DNA of 64,000 nt, from assembly GCA_900317125.1 (NCBI GenBank), contig ONFR01000003.1:124001-188000 (forward strand), in the 5' to 3' direction. The translations under genes were made by a program, and so were the position numbers. The notes beneath the pieces are model-generated. The model saw nothing but the letters and a program-made list of their open reading frames with translations. It had not been told where the DNA came from and did no database searches. Every line of letters begins with the position of its first letter. The first letter of the stretch is position 1. Source of the stretch: an uncultured Bacteroidales bacterium (GTDB lineage: Bacteria; Bacteroidota; Bacteroidia; Bacteroidales; P3). Shown here in pieces: positions 1 to 8,520 of the stretch.

Positions 1-1636
1 TGGCCGTGGGGATGCGGGAGGAGAACTTGTTGCCGTTGGCAGCAAGGCGCAGGGTGTCCCACTCGGCTCCGCCAATGCGGTAGATGCACTCGGCATGGGC
101 TATGCCGTCGCGGTTGGTGACAATGGCACTGACGGGGATGTCGTTGCCGTGCATGTCGCTGGCATTGCCCACCACGCTCTTGTGCAGAATGCGCACGGGG
201 TTGTCGGCGGGTATCTGTTTGGTGATGCAGTGAATGGCACCCCCCATTCCGTTGAATGTGCGCACATCAATGCAATAGATCGTATAGCCCGGATACGCCT
301 CTTGCAGCTGCTTGATGTTTTCGAGGTCCCATCGCTCGCTGGGGAGGCCGTTCACCACATTCGAGAAGCAGGGCTGGATAATCAGATTGTTGACAATGAT
401 GTGGTTGCTGTATGAGCGAGTGTAAGATTTGTTGTACTCGTCCTGGTCGGCAAATGGTCTGCCGTTTTCTTTTGAGGGGAAAGGAATTTCGGACCCGTAG
501 TACGGACGGTTGAACAGGGAGGGGTAGGAGCATAGTGTGTCGATGTTGCTTTGCCCCGTGGCATAATCGTCCCAGTCACTGTAACGCTCTGGCATGCGCG
601 AGAATACGAAACCGTTCTCTTCACACATATCGACATAAAGGTCGACGTGGCCTGTCCCCCCATCGTATTGAAAGGCGGGCATGACATAGGTGACCCGCTG
701 GCCGATGAGGCTGGCCATTGCCTGACGGGTGGCCTGGGGGGAGAGCGGCTCCTTGCGCTGGTAATGGATGCTGGAGGGGTTGTGGCCGTCCCAAGTTACA
801 GGACCCACGGTGTCGCCGTTTGCTCGATATATACGGTCGCTGGTAATCAATGCGCCGGCACCGTCCACCAGACAGTTGCCCCCTTCATACTCGATTGTGG
901 TGCTGTAGTTGGGGATGCCCATCTGCTGATAGATGAAGGAAGGCAGCGAGTCGTCCAGATTGCGGTGTGTGTAGTAGGTGAAATCGAGCATGGCCAGGCT
1001 GTCGTGGTCGCCATGGTAGAAACATATGGGGCCGCAGTCGCGCATCCAGAAAGAGTTGCCCGGGGCGATGATGAACCGCACGCTGTCGTGGCGTAGCTGC
1101 ATTCGAGACAGGGTACGAAGCACTGATGCAGTGTCGGCGGGGCGTTCAACACGCACCCACGCCTCGGCGTGTCCTTGCTGTATGCCGTCCATCAGGTTGA
1201 AGAACACCCGACCGAAACGGCTCGTAGTGTCCAGGATGCTGACGTATGGGCCGTACTCTCCTGTCGACACCCACCTCCGTTCATTGTTGTATCGGTAATA
1301 CTCCGCCAAGCCTCGGAAGATGGGCTCGGCCGAGTAGTATTCGTTCTGTGGTTGGTTTGCGGGTCGGTACAGATAGTATGGCGTCACCACCACGGCCTTC
1401 ACCTCCTCCCATTCGCCTGGGAACCATACCCTGTCTGTCGGCAGGGCGGTCGTCCCTTTGGCCTCGGTGGTTGTTGTAGCCACGGGGATGGGGCGTTTAC
1501 CGGCAGGCTGGTACTGGTCGCGATGGTGCAGGGCGTGTCTCCATGCTGTTGCCCTCGAATCGTCATTGTCGGGGGTCTGAGCCACAGCTGTTGCGGCCAA
1601 GAGGATTAATATTAAGATGGTAAATGCGTGTTTCAT
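1..1636 (-). CDS. secreted agmatine/peptidylarginine deiminase family protein (3' end outside window)
   Basis: The frame is open from ATG at 1636 to the left edge, about 545 codons with no stop, so the C-terminus is missing. It starts with a signal peptide (MKHAFTILILILLAATAVAQ). The PAD_porph family (agmatine deiminase and Porphyromonas peptidylarginine deiminase) hydrolyses guanidinium groups to urea/citrulline-type products and ammonia. The fold's active-site landmarks are present in order: WMRDCGP near residue 197, EGGN near 235, GHVD near 330, an Asn-containing SYSNH near 410, and the nucleophile Cys in GGAIHCITK near 468. About 70 residues beyond the catalytic domain look like the start of an Ig-like or sorting module, as in P. 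gingivalis PPAD, a T9SS cargo; the sorting domain itself would lie outside the window. Peptidyl-arginine versus agmatine specificity cannot be decided here. Confidence 0.85.
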   Translation of the reverse strand, partial: MKHAFTILILILLAATAVAQTPDNDDSRATAWRHALHHRDQYQPAGKRPIPVATTTTEAKGTTALPTDRVWFPGEWEEVKAVVVTPYYLYRPANQPQNEYYSAEPIFRGLAEYYRYNNERRWVSTGEYGPYVSILDTTSRFGRVFFNLMDGIQQGHAEAWVRVERPADTASVLRTLSRMQLRHDSVRFIIAPGNSFWMRDCGPICFYHGDHDSLAMLDFTYYTHRNLDDSLPSFIYQQMGIPNYSTTIEYEGGNCLVDGAGALITSDRIYRANGDTVGPVTWDGHNPSSIHYQRKEPLSPQATRQAMASLIGQRVTYVMPAFQYDGGTGHVDLYVDMCEENGFVFSRMPERYSDWDDYATGQSNIDTLCSYPSLFNRPYYGSEIPFPSKENGRPFADQDEYNKSYTRSYSNHIIVNNLIIQPCFSNVVNGLPSERWDLENIKQLQEAYPGYTIYCIDVRTFNGMGGAIHCITKQIPADNPVRILHKSVVGNASDMHGNDIPVSAIVTNRDGIAHAECIYRIGGAEWDTLRLAANGNKFSSRIPTA

Positions 1637-1723
1637 AATGATGTTCGGTATAGTACAGATTAATGAATAAATGGTGGGAATCGGGAGGAAGGCGATTGGC
1701 CAACTGGTGCCTTTTTTTGATGA

Positions 1724-1751
1724 AAGGAGACGCACCTTGGCACGTCTCCTT
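1724..1751 (-). terminator. hairpin terminator after the kce-like gene
   Basis: AAGGAGACG (1724-1732) pairs perfectly with CGTCTCCTT (1743-1751) around a 10-nt loop. On the minus strand it lies just downstream of the stop at 1789 and is followed by a T-containing stretch. Confidence 0.6.
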
Positions 1752-1788
1752 GTCATAATGTTACGTTGAAGGCTTACAGAATAAGCTG

Positions 1789-2557
1789 TTAGCGCTGCTT
1801 GAGGCCGAGAATTTCGCGGGCTTCGTCGCTGTTGGCGACTTCGCGGCCCAGCAGTTTGGCCATGCGGACTACTTTGTCCACAAGCTCGCCGTTGCTCTTG
1901 GCAAGCACGCCGCGTTCCAGATAGAGGTTGTCTTCGAAACCGACGCGTACATTACCACCCATGACGATGGCAGGGGCGGCCAGCTGGAAGGCGTAGCGGC
2001 CAATGCCGGTGGCCGTCCAGGTGCTGCCTGCGGGGATGTTCTTCACGAGCCAGCAGAGGTTGTCGACGGTGGCGGGGGTGCAGCCGGGCACGCCGAGGAC
2101 GAAATTGAACTGCATGGGGGCACCGGGCACCTGGCCTTTGCGAGCCATGGTGAGGATAGTGTCGAGGTGACCCATCTCAAAGCACTCGTATTCGGGCTTG
2201 ATGCCGCGCTCCATCATGCGTTTGCCGAAGGCGCGCATGGTGGGCATGGTGTTGTCGAAAATCTCGTCGCCGAAGTTGCAGGTGCCGCAGTCGAGGGTGG
2301 CCATTTCGGGTGGAGGGAATAAGGATGACGTTGGGGCACTCTTTATAGATGGCCTCTTCGCATTCCTGGAAACGGTCGCGGCTCTGGGTGGGGGTACCGT
2401 CGTCGTGGCGGACGTGCAGGTGGACGATGGCTGCACCTGCATCCACAGCCGATTTGGCCTCGCGGACGATTTCCTCAACGGTATAAGGAACAGCGGGATT
2501 CTGCTCTTTTGTTACTTCTGCGCCGCAGATGGCGGCGGTGATAATCAGTTTGTCCAT
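1789..2557 (-). pseudogene. kce: broken beta-keto acid cleavage enzyme (3-keto-5-aminohexanoate cleavage enzyme, DUF849/BKACE family)
   Basis: Two minus-strand frames together make one BKACE protein. The N-terminal frame starts at ATG 2557 (MDKLIITAAICGAEVTKEQ) and runs through AIVHLHVR and the ILIPST motif. The C-terminal frame takes up at PEMATLDCGTCNFGD and runs to the stop at 1789. BKACE enzymes condense acetyl-CoA with a beta-keto acid; Kce acts in lysine fermentation. At about 2310-2318 the frame changes, and the family's Gly-rich segment of roughly 15-20 residues between IPST and PEMATL is absent. A deletion not divisible by three therefore seems to have removed part of the active-site loop. 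It may be a real pseudogene or an assembly error. No other lysine-fermentation gene (kamA/D/E, kdd, kal) is adjacent; ruvC diverges upstream. Confidence 0.8.
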
Positions 2558-2603
2558 GGTATTGTTGTATTTAAATAATTATATCTCTTTTGCGGATAAT
2601 TTG

Positions 2604-2611
2604 CAAAGATA
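2604..2611 (-). promoter_or_regulatory. Bacteroidota -7 box for the kce-like gene
   Basis: Minus-strand TATCTTTG matches TAnnTTTG. A TTTG (-33 type, complement of 2633-2636) lies 21 nt upstream. The box is about 47 nt before the ATG at 2557. Confidence 0.6.
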
Positions 2612-2624
2612 CAAAAAAAAATCG

Positions 2625-2632
2625 TATTTTTG
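2625..2632 (+). promoter_or_regulatory. Bacteroidota -7 box for ruvC
   Basis: TATTTTTG matches TAnnTTTG, and TTTG at 2600-2603 lies exactly 21 nt upstream as a -33 element. It overlaps the divergent kce promoter. The start at 2649 leaves a very short leader, which supports that start over upstream in-frame codons. Confidence 0.6.
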
Positions 2633-2648
2633 CAAAAATTATGTCGCA

Positions 2649-3227
2649 ATGTTGATACTCGGTATAGACCCTGGTACACAGGTTTTGGGCTACAGCCTTC
2701 TCGACACCGACGGGCCGAAGCCCCGTTTGGTGGTGATGGATGTGCTGTATTTGCGCAAGATTGCCGACTTCCACCTGCGCATACGTAAGATTTTCGACAC
2801 CACACAGCGGATTATCGACTCCTATCACCCCGACCACTTGGCGATAGAGGCCCCTTTTGCGGGCAAGAATGTGCAGTCGATGCTGAAACTGGGCAAGGCC
2901 CAGGGGGTGGCTATCGGTGCCGCCATGAGCCGCGACCTGTCGTATACCGAATATGAGCCTGCCGCAGTGAAACAGCGTGTGACAGGTTCGGGCAATGCCG
3001 CCAAGGAGCAGGTGGCTGCGATGCTGCAAAGCATCTTCGGCTTCGACGACCTGCCTCAGTATCTCGACGCCTCGGATGCGCTGGCGGTGGCGTATACCTG
3101 CCATCTCGAGATGACCGACCCCCTGGGCGACATCCGCAGCCAGTTGAAGCCCACGAGGGTGCGAAAGAGCAAGAAACAACAATGGGCCGATTATGTGGCC
3201 CACAACCCCGAGTTGGTGAATAATTGA
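2649..3227 (+). CDS. ruvC: Holliday junction resolvase RuvC
   Basis: This 192-residue endonuclease cuts four-way junctions made during recombination, acting with RuvAB. The RNase H-like acidic residues are visible: D7 in MLILGIDPG, E67 in LAIEAP, and D140/D143 in YLDASDAL. A basic C-terminal tail (RVRKSKKQQ) follows the core; the length is normal for Bacteroidota. The frame is open further upstream, but the promoter at 2625-2632 and the family's N-terminus fix the start at 2649. The neighbour downstream, an NSS transporter, looks functionally unrelated. Confidence 0.95.
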   Translation: MLILGIDPGTQVLGYSLLDTDGPKPRLVVMDVLYLRKIADFHLRIRKIFDTTQRIIDSYHPDHLAIEAPFAGKNVQSMLKLGKAQGVAIGAAMSRDLSYTEYEPAAVKQRVTGSGNAAKEQVAAMLQSIFGFDDLPQYLDASDALAVAYTCHLEMTDPLGDIRSQLKPTRVRKSKKQQWADYVAHNPELVNN

Positions 3228-3284
3228 CTCGCCGTAAGAGACCCTTTATTAATCACAGTGAGAATCTGATAACAATTTCCTATT

Positions 3285-4640
3285 ATGAGTACACAACAGA
3301 AATCCTTTTCCTCGAATCTGGGGGCAATCATGGCAGCGGTAGGCTCGGCCGTGGGACTTGGCAATATATGGCGTTTCCCATATACCTGTGGTAAATACGG
3401 CGGCGGAGCATTCCTCATCGTCTATCTTGGTTTTGTATTCTTCCTCGGCGCTGTGCTGATGATGTCGGAGTTTATCATCGGCCGCCGGGCCCAGCACACC
3501 CCTGTCAAAGCATTCCAGGCACTGCGTCCCGACCGCAAAGGGTGGGGGTTGATAGGTCTGTTGGGGATCGTCACCAGTTTCTTTATCTTGTCGCAGTACC
3601 TCGTCCTGTCGGGCTGGACCACGGGGTATGTGTGGGAGGCACTCTCGGGTTCGCTGGCAGCCTTGGGCACCAGTGCAGCCCCTATCTCTGATTATTTCAC
3701 CCAGTTCTCCACCAGTACATGGAAACCCGCCCTGTTCCTTGTCGTCTTTTCTGTCTTGGTGTTGCTGGTTATCCTGGGAGGAGTCCAGAAAGGCATCGAG
3801 AATGTATCCAAAGTGCTCATGCCTGTGCTGGTGGTATTGATTTTGGTGCTGTGTGTCCGCAGCCTTACCCTTCCCGGAGCGTACAAAGGGGTGGAATATC
3901 TGTTCTCGCCCGACTTCTCCAAGCTGACGGGTGAAGGCATTCTGGCCGCTCTGGGGCAGTCGCTATTCTCGTTGAGCGTGGGCATGGGTGTCATGATAGT
4001 GTATGGTTCGTATATACCTGTTAACGACAATATCTTCAAGACCGCCATGTGGATTACGGTGTGCGACACACTCATCGCTGTTCTGGCAGGCATAGCCATT
4101 TTCCCGGCAGTGTTCAGTTGTGGGTTCGACCCTGCTGGCGGTCCAGGTCTGGTGTTCTGTGTACTGCCCAATGTCTTCAACTCGATGGGCAGTGCTGGAG
4201 TGGTCTTCGCCACCATTTTCTTCCTCCTGCTGATGGTTGCCGCCCTCACCAGTGCCATCTCCCTGCTCGAGGCCCTCACCGCCACTACCAGCGAGCATCT
4301 GGGGACCCGTCGTGTGGTGGGCGCTGTGCTTTTCTTCATCTTGTCCACGATTTTCGGTGTGCTCTTCTCGCTGTCGTTAGGACCGCTCTCGCACATGAAA
4401 CTGGCAGGGCTTACACTCTTCGATACTGTCGACAGGCTCAACAGTATCTATCTCCCGCCATTATGTGCGCTGGGTACAGTGATCTTCCTTGGTTGGATGA
4501 TGCCCGAACAAGATGTGCGCGACGAGTTCACAAACCACGGAGTACTAAGCGGGCGTTTCTATGGGTTGTTCCGTTTCCTTGCCCGCTATGTGGTGCCGGT
4601 AGCACTGCTGGTGGTCTTTGTTTCGGGAATCCTTATGTAG
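3285..4640 (+). CDS. sodium-dependent neurotransmitter-symporter (NSS/SNF) family transporter
   Basis: The 451-residue protein is a polytopic inner-membrane secondary transporter that moves amino acids or related solutes with Na+. The family's TM1 signature is intact near the N-terminus (GSAVGLGNIWRFPY, about residues 21-34), followed by GGGAFLIVY. Around 11-12 hydrophobic segments can be read through the protein. The substrate cannot be predicted from sequence. The gene following starts 31 nt downstream on the same strand and may be cotranscribed. Confidence 0.9.
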   Translation: MSTQQKSFSSNLGAIMAAVGSAVGLGNIWRFPYTCGKYGGGAFLIVYLGFVFFLGAVLMMSEFIIGRRAQHTPVKAFQALRPDRKGWGLIGLLGIVTSFFILSQYLVLSGWTTGYVWEALSGSLAALGTSAAPISDYFTQFSTSTWKPALFLVVFSVLVLLVILGGVQKGIENVSKVLMPVLVVLILVLCVRSLTLPGAYKGVEYLFSPDFSKLTGEGILAALGQSLFSLSVGMGVMIVYGSYIPVNDNIFKTAMWITVCDTLIAVLAGIAIFPAVFSCGFDPAGGPGLVFCVLPNVFNSMGSAGVVFATIFFLLLMVAALTSAISLLEALTATTSEHLGTRRVVGAVLFFILSTIFGVLFSLSLGPLSHMKLAGLTLFDTVDRLNSIYLPPLCALGTVIFLGWMMPEQDVRDEFTNHGVLSGRFYGLFRFLARYVVPVALLVVFVSGILM

Positions 4641-4671
4641 TTGTAAACAATCAATTCTCACAGTCATATAT

Positions 4672-5943
4672 ATGCAACGCAAGTTCGGTTTGCTTTTGAT
4701 TCTAGTGGCACTGACGACGGTATCGTGCCATCATGTCAAGCCCAAGGTGTTCGACCCCTCGCTGGTGGACTTCGAGGCTTCGTACAACCCTTATCTGGAA
4801 AACCAGTTCTATCCTTCGCTGGTGATGGGCGTGGCCGGCCTCAGCGACAAGAACTTTGGCAATAACGACACCAATGCCCTCTTCACCGTGTCGGTCACGG
4901 CACCGGCCAGCAACTCGGTGCTGCGTATCACCATCGACTCGTCCAACCTCAACTACGTCACTATTTTCCAAGAGGTGCTCCCGGTGAAGGATATGCGCTA
5001 TACCTTCCATCCGTCGGTGAAGTGGAAATACGACAAGCTGTACCAAATACGCCAGCAAGGCACCGCCGACCTTACGTTTACCTGCTATATCAATGACGAG
5101 GAGGTGGATGTGAAGAACGTGAGAATCAACTACCGGTCCGCTAACGACTGTCTCCTCAGTGTGTTGGACAGTGAGGGCAAGCTGCACGATTTCCGCTGGC
5201 TTTTTGCAGCTTACGTCAACGAGGAGCATCCCTTTATCGATAGCATTCTTACCGATATCATGTCTCAGGGAGTAGTTTCTAAGATTACAGGCTACCAGAA
5301 GGATGCCAAGAGCGTGGTACAGCAGGTGGAGGCCATCTGGTACTATGCCTTGGAACGTGGCATCTCTTATTCTTCTATTTCGTGTACTTCGTCGCCCACC
5401 GAGCGCGCCAATGTGCAGCATATTCGTTTCTTCGACCAAGTGTACAACACCCGTCAGGCCAACTGTGTCGATGCCTGTGTCTTCTTTGCTTCAATCATGC
5501 GCAAGATAGGCCTTAAGCCGGTTATCTTTGTCGAGCCCTGCCATGCCTACCTCGGCTACTATACCGACAACCGTCGCCGCAAACTCCAGTTGATGGAGAC
5601 TACGATGACCAGCTGGGTTGATTTCCCTGCACTGACACGCAACTACAACGAAACCATGCAGAACAACCCGCAGGCCAAAGGTGCGGAACGGATTTCGGCG
5701 GCAATGAATGCCAAATATACCAAGTACCTCTCTGCTGCCGACAAGAAACGTTGGGAGGAAGGCACGCTCTCGTTTGAAAGCTTCAAGCGCGCTGTTGCCC
5801 ACACCATCTTCGTCAAGGCTACCGATTACGACAAGGAGAACTACAAGAATAACCGTAAGTATTTCACCAATTCCTCCAACCCCACCTATCAGCAGCTGGA
5901 TATCGAGTTGCTCCGTAAGATGGTGCAGCCGATAAACGGATGA
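4672..5943 (+). CDS. predicted lipoprotein with a transglutaminase-like domain
   Basis: From ATG 4672 the protein is 423 residues and begins with a lipoprotein signal ending at Cys19 (ALTTVSC). The C-terminal half resembles the transglutaminase-like (papain-like) superfamily: a Cys in QANCVDACVFF near residue 265, a His in CHAYLGYY near 291, and an acidic position after LQLMETT. The N-terminal half has no domain I recognise. Such lipoproteins are common in Bacteroidales and their substrates are unknown. In-frame codons upstream of 4672 would overlap the transporter gene and spoil the signal peptide. The assignment to the superfamily rests on motif order only. Confidence 0.75.
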   Translation: MQRKFGLLLILVALTTVSCHHVKPKVFDPSLVDFEASYNPYLENQFYPSLVMGVAGLSDKNFGNNDTNALFTVSVTAPASNSVLRITIDSSNLNYVTIFQEVLPVKDMRYTFHPSVKWKYDKLYQIRQQGTADLTFTCYINDEEVDVKNVRINYRSANDCLLSVLDSEGKLHDFRWLFAAYVNEEHPFIDSILTDIMSQGVVSKITGYQKDAKSVVQQVEAIWYYALERGISYSSISCTSSPTERANVQHIRFFDQVYNTRQANCVDACVFFASIMRKIGLKPVIFVEPCHAYLGYYTDNRRRKLQLMETTMTSWVDFPALTRNYNETMQNNPQAKGAERISAAMNAKYTKYLSAADKKRWEEGTLSFESFKRAVAHTIFVKATDYDKENYKNNRKYFTNSSNPTYQQLDIELLRKMVQPING

Positions 5944-6028
5944 TAGGTTCATGCCTCAAAAGGGAGAGGGTAGGCTTCCGAAACTATCGTCCAGAAGAGC
6001 ATTGGTGGTACGTTTAGAGAGAAAAAAG

Positions 6029-6060
6029 AAGAGCCGCTCAGATGGGCAGCTCTTTTTTTA
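6029..6060. terminator. bidirectional terminator between convergent genes
   Basis: AAGAGC pairs with GCTCTT around a GCTC/GGGC inner stem, followed on the plus strand by TTTTTTT and preceded by an A-run that serves the minus strand. It lies between convergent stops at 5943 and 6079. Confidence 0.75.
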
Positions 6061-6078
6061 TTGTTATTGTCAGGGATG

Positions 6079-7707
6079 TCAATCCTTGATGTTGGGTTCC
6101 TCAAGACCATAGCCTTTCTTCTTGTCAACAGCCTTCAGGTAAATCGAGATAAGCAGGGCTGCAATGCCGAGGGCGGCCAGCATGACCAGTGCCCAGGTGT
6201 AGTTGAGCTCGTGGGCGGCAGCACCCTCTTCGTTGGTCTTGTTGAGAACAATACCGATAAGGGCGGGGAACAGGCCAAGGCCGATATTCTGAATCCAGAA
6301 GATGGCGGCATAGGCAGAACCGATAATCTTTTCATCCACCAGCTTGGGCACTGAAGGCCACAGGGCGGCAGGAACCAGCGAGAAGGAGGCACCCAGCACC
6401 AGAATGGTGATGTATGCTACCACAACACCACCAGCAGCCGATTTGGCCGAAACACCGGGCAGGATGAAGGCAAAGGTGAGGTGGCAGATGACCAGCAGGA
6501 TGGAGCCAAGCATCAGCATCGAGGCGGCCTTGCCCTTATGGTCGACATAGTTGCCAAGGATGGGGGTGATGGCTACAGCCAGCAGCGGGAACACAGCAAA
6601 GATGGTCTCGGCAGTGCCACGCATATATCCCATGTAGCAGTAGACAATCAGAGCCACTACGGCAATACCCATCAGGAGATATTTCAAACCTTTGTTATTC
6701 TTGATGAAGTTGCTGGCAAAGGAACCTGCTGCCACAACCAGCATCAGGATGTACTGCACCCAGGTCACCGAGCTTCCGCCCCAGTAGGTGTTGGGGTCGG
6801 CAGGGGTCAGGTCAAGGTTGCACTGCAGCATGTTGACGGCATATTTCTGGAAGGGGAAGATGGCGCTGTAGTACAGCACGCAAAGCAGGGCCACAAGCCA
6901 GAATCCCAGGCTGGTGAAGATCTTGCCAAGGTCGCTGATCTTGAAGGGGTCGTCCTTCTCCTCGGCCTCGCCGGTCTGGCTGTCGAGTTTCTTGTCCATG
7001 AAGAAGTAGGTGATGAACATGATGAGGGCAATGCAGAGCAGCACTACACCGAATTTCACAGCGTTGTCAACGTGCACCTCACCGCCCAGTTTGGCGAAAT
7101 AGGGCGAGAAAATCATGCAGGTGGCAACACCCAGACGGGCAAGAGCCATCTCGGATCCCATGGCCAAAGCGGTCTCACGGCCTTTGAACCATTTCACGAT
7201 ACCGCGGCTCACGGTGATACCGGCCATTTCGCATCCGCAACCGAACAGCATGAAACCGCAGGCGGCCAGCTTGGCAGAAGCGGGCATACCGGCACAGAAC
7301 GGCAGGATGGCACCGATTACAGGGAGTTCGCCATTCCAGTTGAGGTTGTTGGTGAACCACATTTCAATACCCGTGCCTTTGAAGGCGTCGCTGACAGCAT
7401 AGAACTTAATCAGACCGCCGATGAGCATCACCGCACCAGAAAGGACGGCAGTGAAGCGCACGCCCATCTTGTCGAGGATGATACCTGCAAAGATGAGGAA
7501 GAACACATAGACATTGAGGAACACTTCGGCGCCTTGCATACGGCCGAACGAGGCACTGTCCCAGCCACGGGTTTCCTGCATCAGGTCCTTGATGGGGGAT
7601 AGGATGTCCATAAATACGTAACTGCAGAACATGGCCAATGCCAATAGCAACAAGGCTATCCATCGCATGGCTGCACTGTCTCTTAAGGTTTTAACGGTTT
7701 CTGTCAT
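6079..7707 (-). CDS. MFS transporter
   Basis: A 542-residue polytopic membrane protein of the major facilitator superfamily. About 12 hydrophobic segments are visible, with a family-like loop LDKMGVRFTA between early helices and a central charged loop (MDKKLDSQTGEAEEKDD, about residues 233-249) joining the two six-helix halves. It probably exchanges small organic solutes across the inner membrane; I cannot name the substrate. It is a single gene between a shared terminator and its own promoter at 7751-7758, divergent from the DUF2461 gene. Confidence 0.85.
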   Translation of the reverse strand: MTETVKTLRDSAAMRWIALLLLALAMFCSYVFMDILSPIKDLMQETRGWDSASFGRMQGAEVFLNVYVFFLIFAGIILDKMGVRFTAVLSGAVMLIGGLIKFYAVSDAFKGTGIEMWFTNNLNWNGELPVIGAILPFCAGMPASAKLAACGFMLFGCGCEMAGITVSRGIVKWFKGRETALAMGSEMALARLGVATCMIFSPYFAKLGGEVHVDNAVKFGVVLLCIALIMFITYFFMDKKLDSQTGEAEEKDDPFKISDLGKIFTSLGFWLVALLCVLYYSAIFPFQKYAVNMLQCNLDLTPADPNTYWGGSSVTWVQYILMLVVAAGSFASNFIKNNKGLKYLLMGIAVVALIVYCYMGYMRGTAETIFAVFPLLAVAITPILGNYVDHKGKAASMLMLGSILLVICHLTFAFILPGVSAKSAAGGVVVAYITILVLGASFSLVPAALWPSVPKLVDEKIIGSAYAAIFWIQNIGLGLFPALIGIVLNKTNEEGAAAHELNYTWALVMLAALGIAALLISIYLKAVDKKKGYGLEEPNIKD

Positions 7708-7750
7708 AGTAATATTGTTTTTGTTAGTTATTTTTTACTAATTGAGACTG

Positions 7751-7758
7751 CAAAATTA
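7751..7758 (-). promoter_or_regulatory. Bacteroidota -7 box for the MFS gene
   Basis: Minus-strand TAATTTTG fits TAnnTTTG, 44 nt before the ATG at 7707. No clear -33 element at the usual spacing. Confidence 0.45.
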
Positions 7759-7771
7759 CAAAAAATATTCG

Positions 7772-7779
7772 TAACTTTG
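7772..7779 (+). promoter_or_regulatory. Bacteroidota -7 box for the DUF2461 gene
   Basis: TAACTTTG fits TAnnTTTG. Transcription would begin near 7785, which excludes the in-frame ATG at 7777 and decides for the ATG at 7807. Confidence 0.55.
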
Positions 7780-7806
7780 CATATTCAAACAAGAATAATT
7801 TTAAGA

Positions 7807-8505
7807 ATGACAGCACAAGTTCATCCCGACACGTTCCAATTTTTTGAAGAACTGACGGTTAACAATAACCGTGAATGGTTTAACGACAATAAGTTGCGCT
7901 GGGCTGACATCCGTGACTCTTTCATGGACTTTACCCAGCAACTTATCGATGCAATGGCACCCTTCGACCCTTCTGTCCAAGGCCTTTCTGCCAAGCAATG
8001 TGTATATCGAATATACCGAGATTTGCGTTTCTCGCACGACAAACGCCCCTACAAGACCCATATAGCCTGTTTTCTTCCTTTCGGCGGTGACCGTACGCAG
8101 TGTGTCCCCGGCTACTATCTGCAACTTGGGCAGGAGGACTACGGCCTGCAGGGCAACTGCTCCCTTGGCGGGGGCTTCTTTATGCCCAGCAGCAAGCAAC
8201 TGGCGGCCATCAGGCAGGAGATTTTCTATTGCACCGACGATTTCAAGGCAATACTCGACAACCCTGACTACCATCGCTACTATGGCCGAGATTTCTTCAC
8301 CTCCAAAAAACTTTCCCGTCCGCCCAAGGGCTATTCTGCCGACTGGCCCGACATTGACCTGCTCAAATACAACGACTACTGCTGCATGCATGAGATGTCG
8401 CGGAGCGAGGTGATGTCCGACGACTTCTTCGACGAGGTGATAAAGGTATGGAAGGCCGCAGTGCCTCTGAACCGTTTTATCGAACGCGCCCTTGATATGA
8501 TTTGA
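7807..8505 (+). CDS. DUF2461 family protein
   Basis: 232 residues. The N-terminus (FQFFEELTVNNNREWFNDNK) and the RIYRDLRFSHDKRPYKTH block are characteristic of DUF2461, a conserved cytoplasmic family of unknown function found across bacteria and fungi. I see no catalytic motif or membrane segment. The start was chosen from the promoter position. The SDR gene follows after 15 nt, so the two probably form an operon. Confidence 0.85.
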   Translation: MTAQVHPDTFQFFEELTVNNNREWFNDNKLRWADIRDSFMDFTQQLIDAMAPFDPSVQGLSAKQCVYRIYRDLRFSHDKRPYKTHIACFLPFGGDRTQCVPGYYLQLGQEDYGLQGNCSLGGGFFMPSSKQLAAIRQEIFYCTDDFKAILDNPDYHRYYGRDFFTSKKLSRPPKGYSADWPDIDLLKYNDYCCMHEMSRSEVMSDDFFDEVIKVWKAAVPLNRFIERALDMI

Positions 8506-8520
8506 TCTCAATTTAGGATT

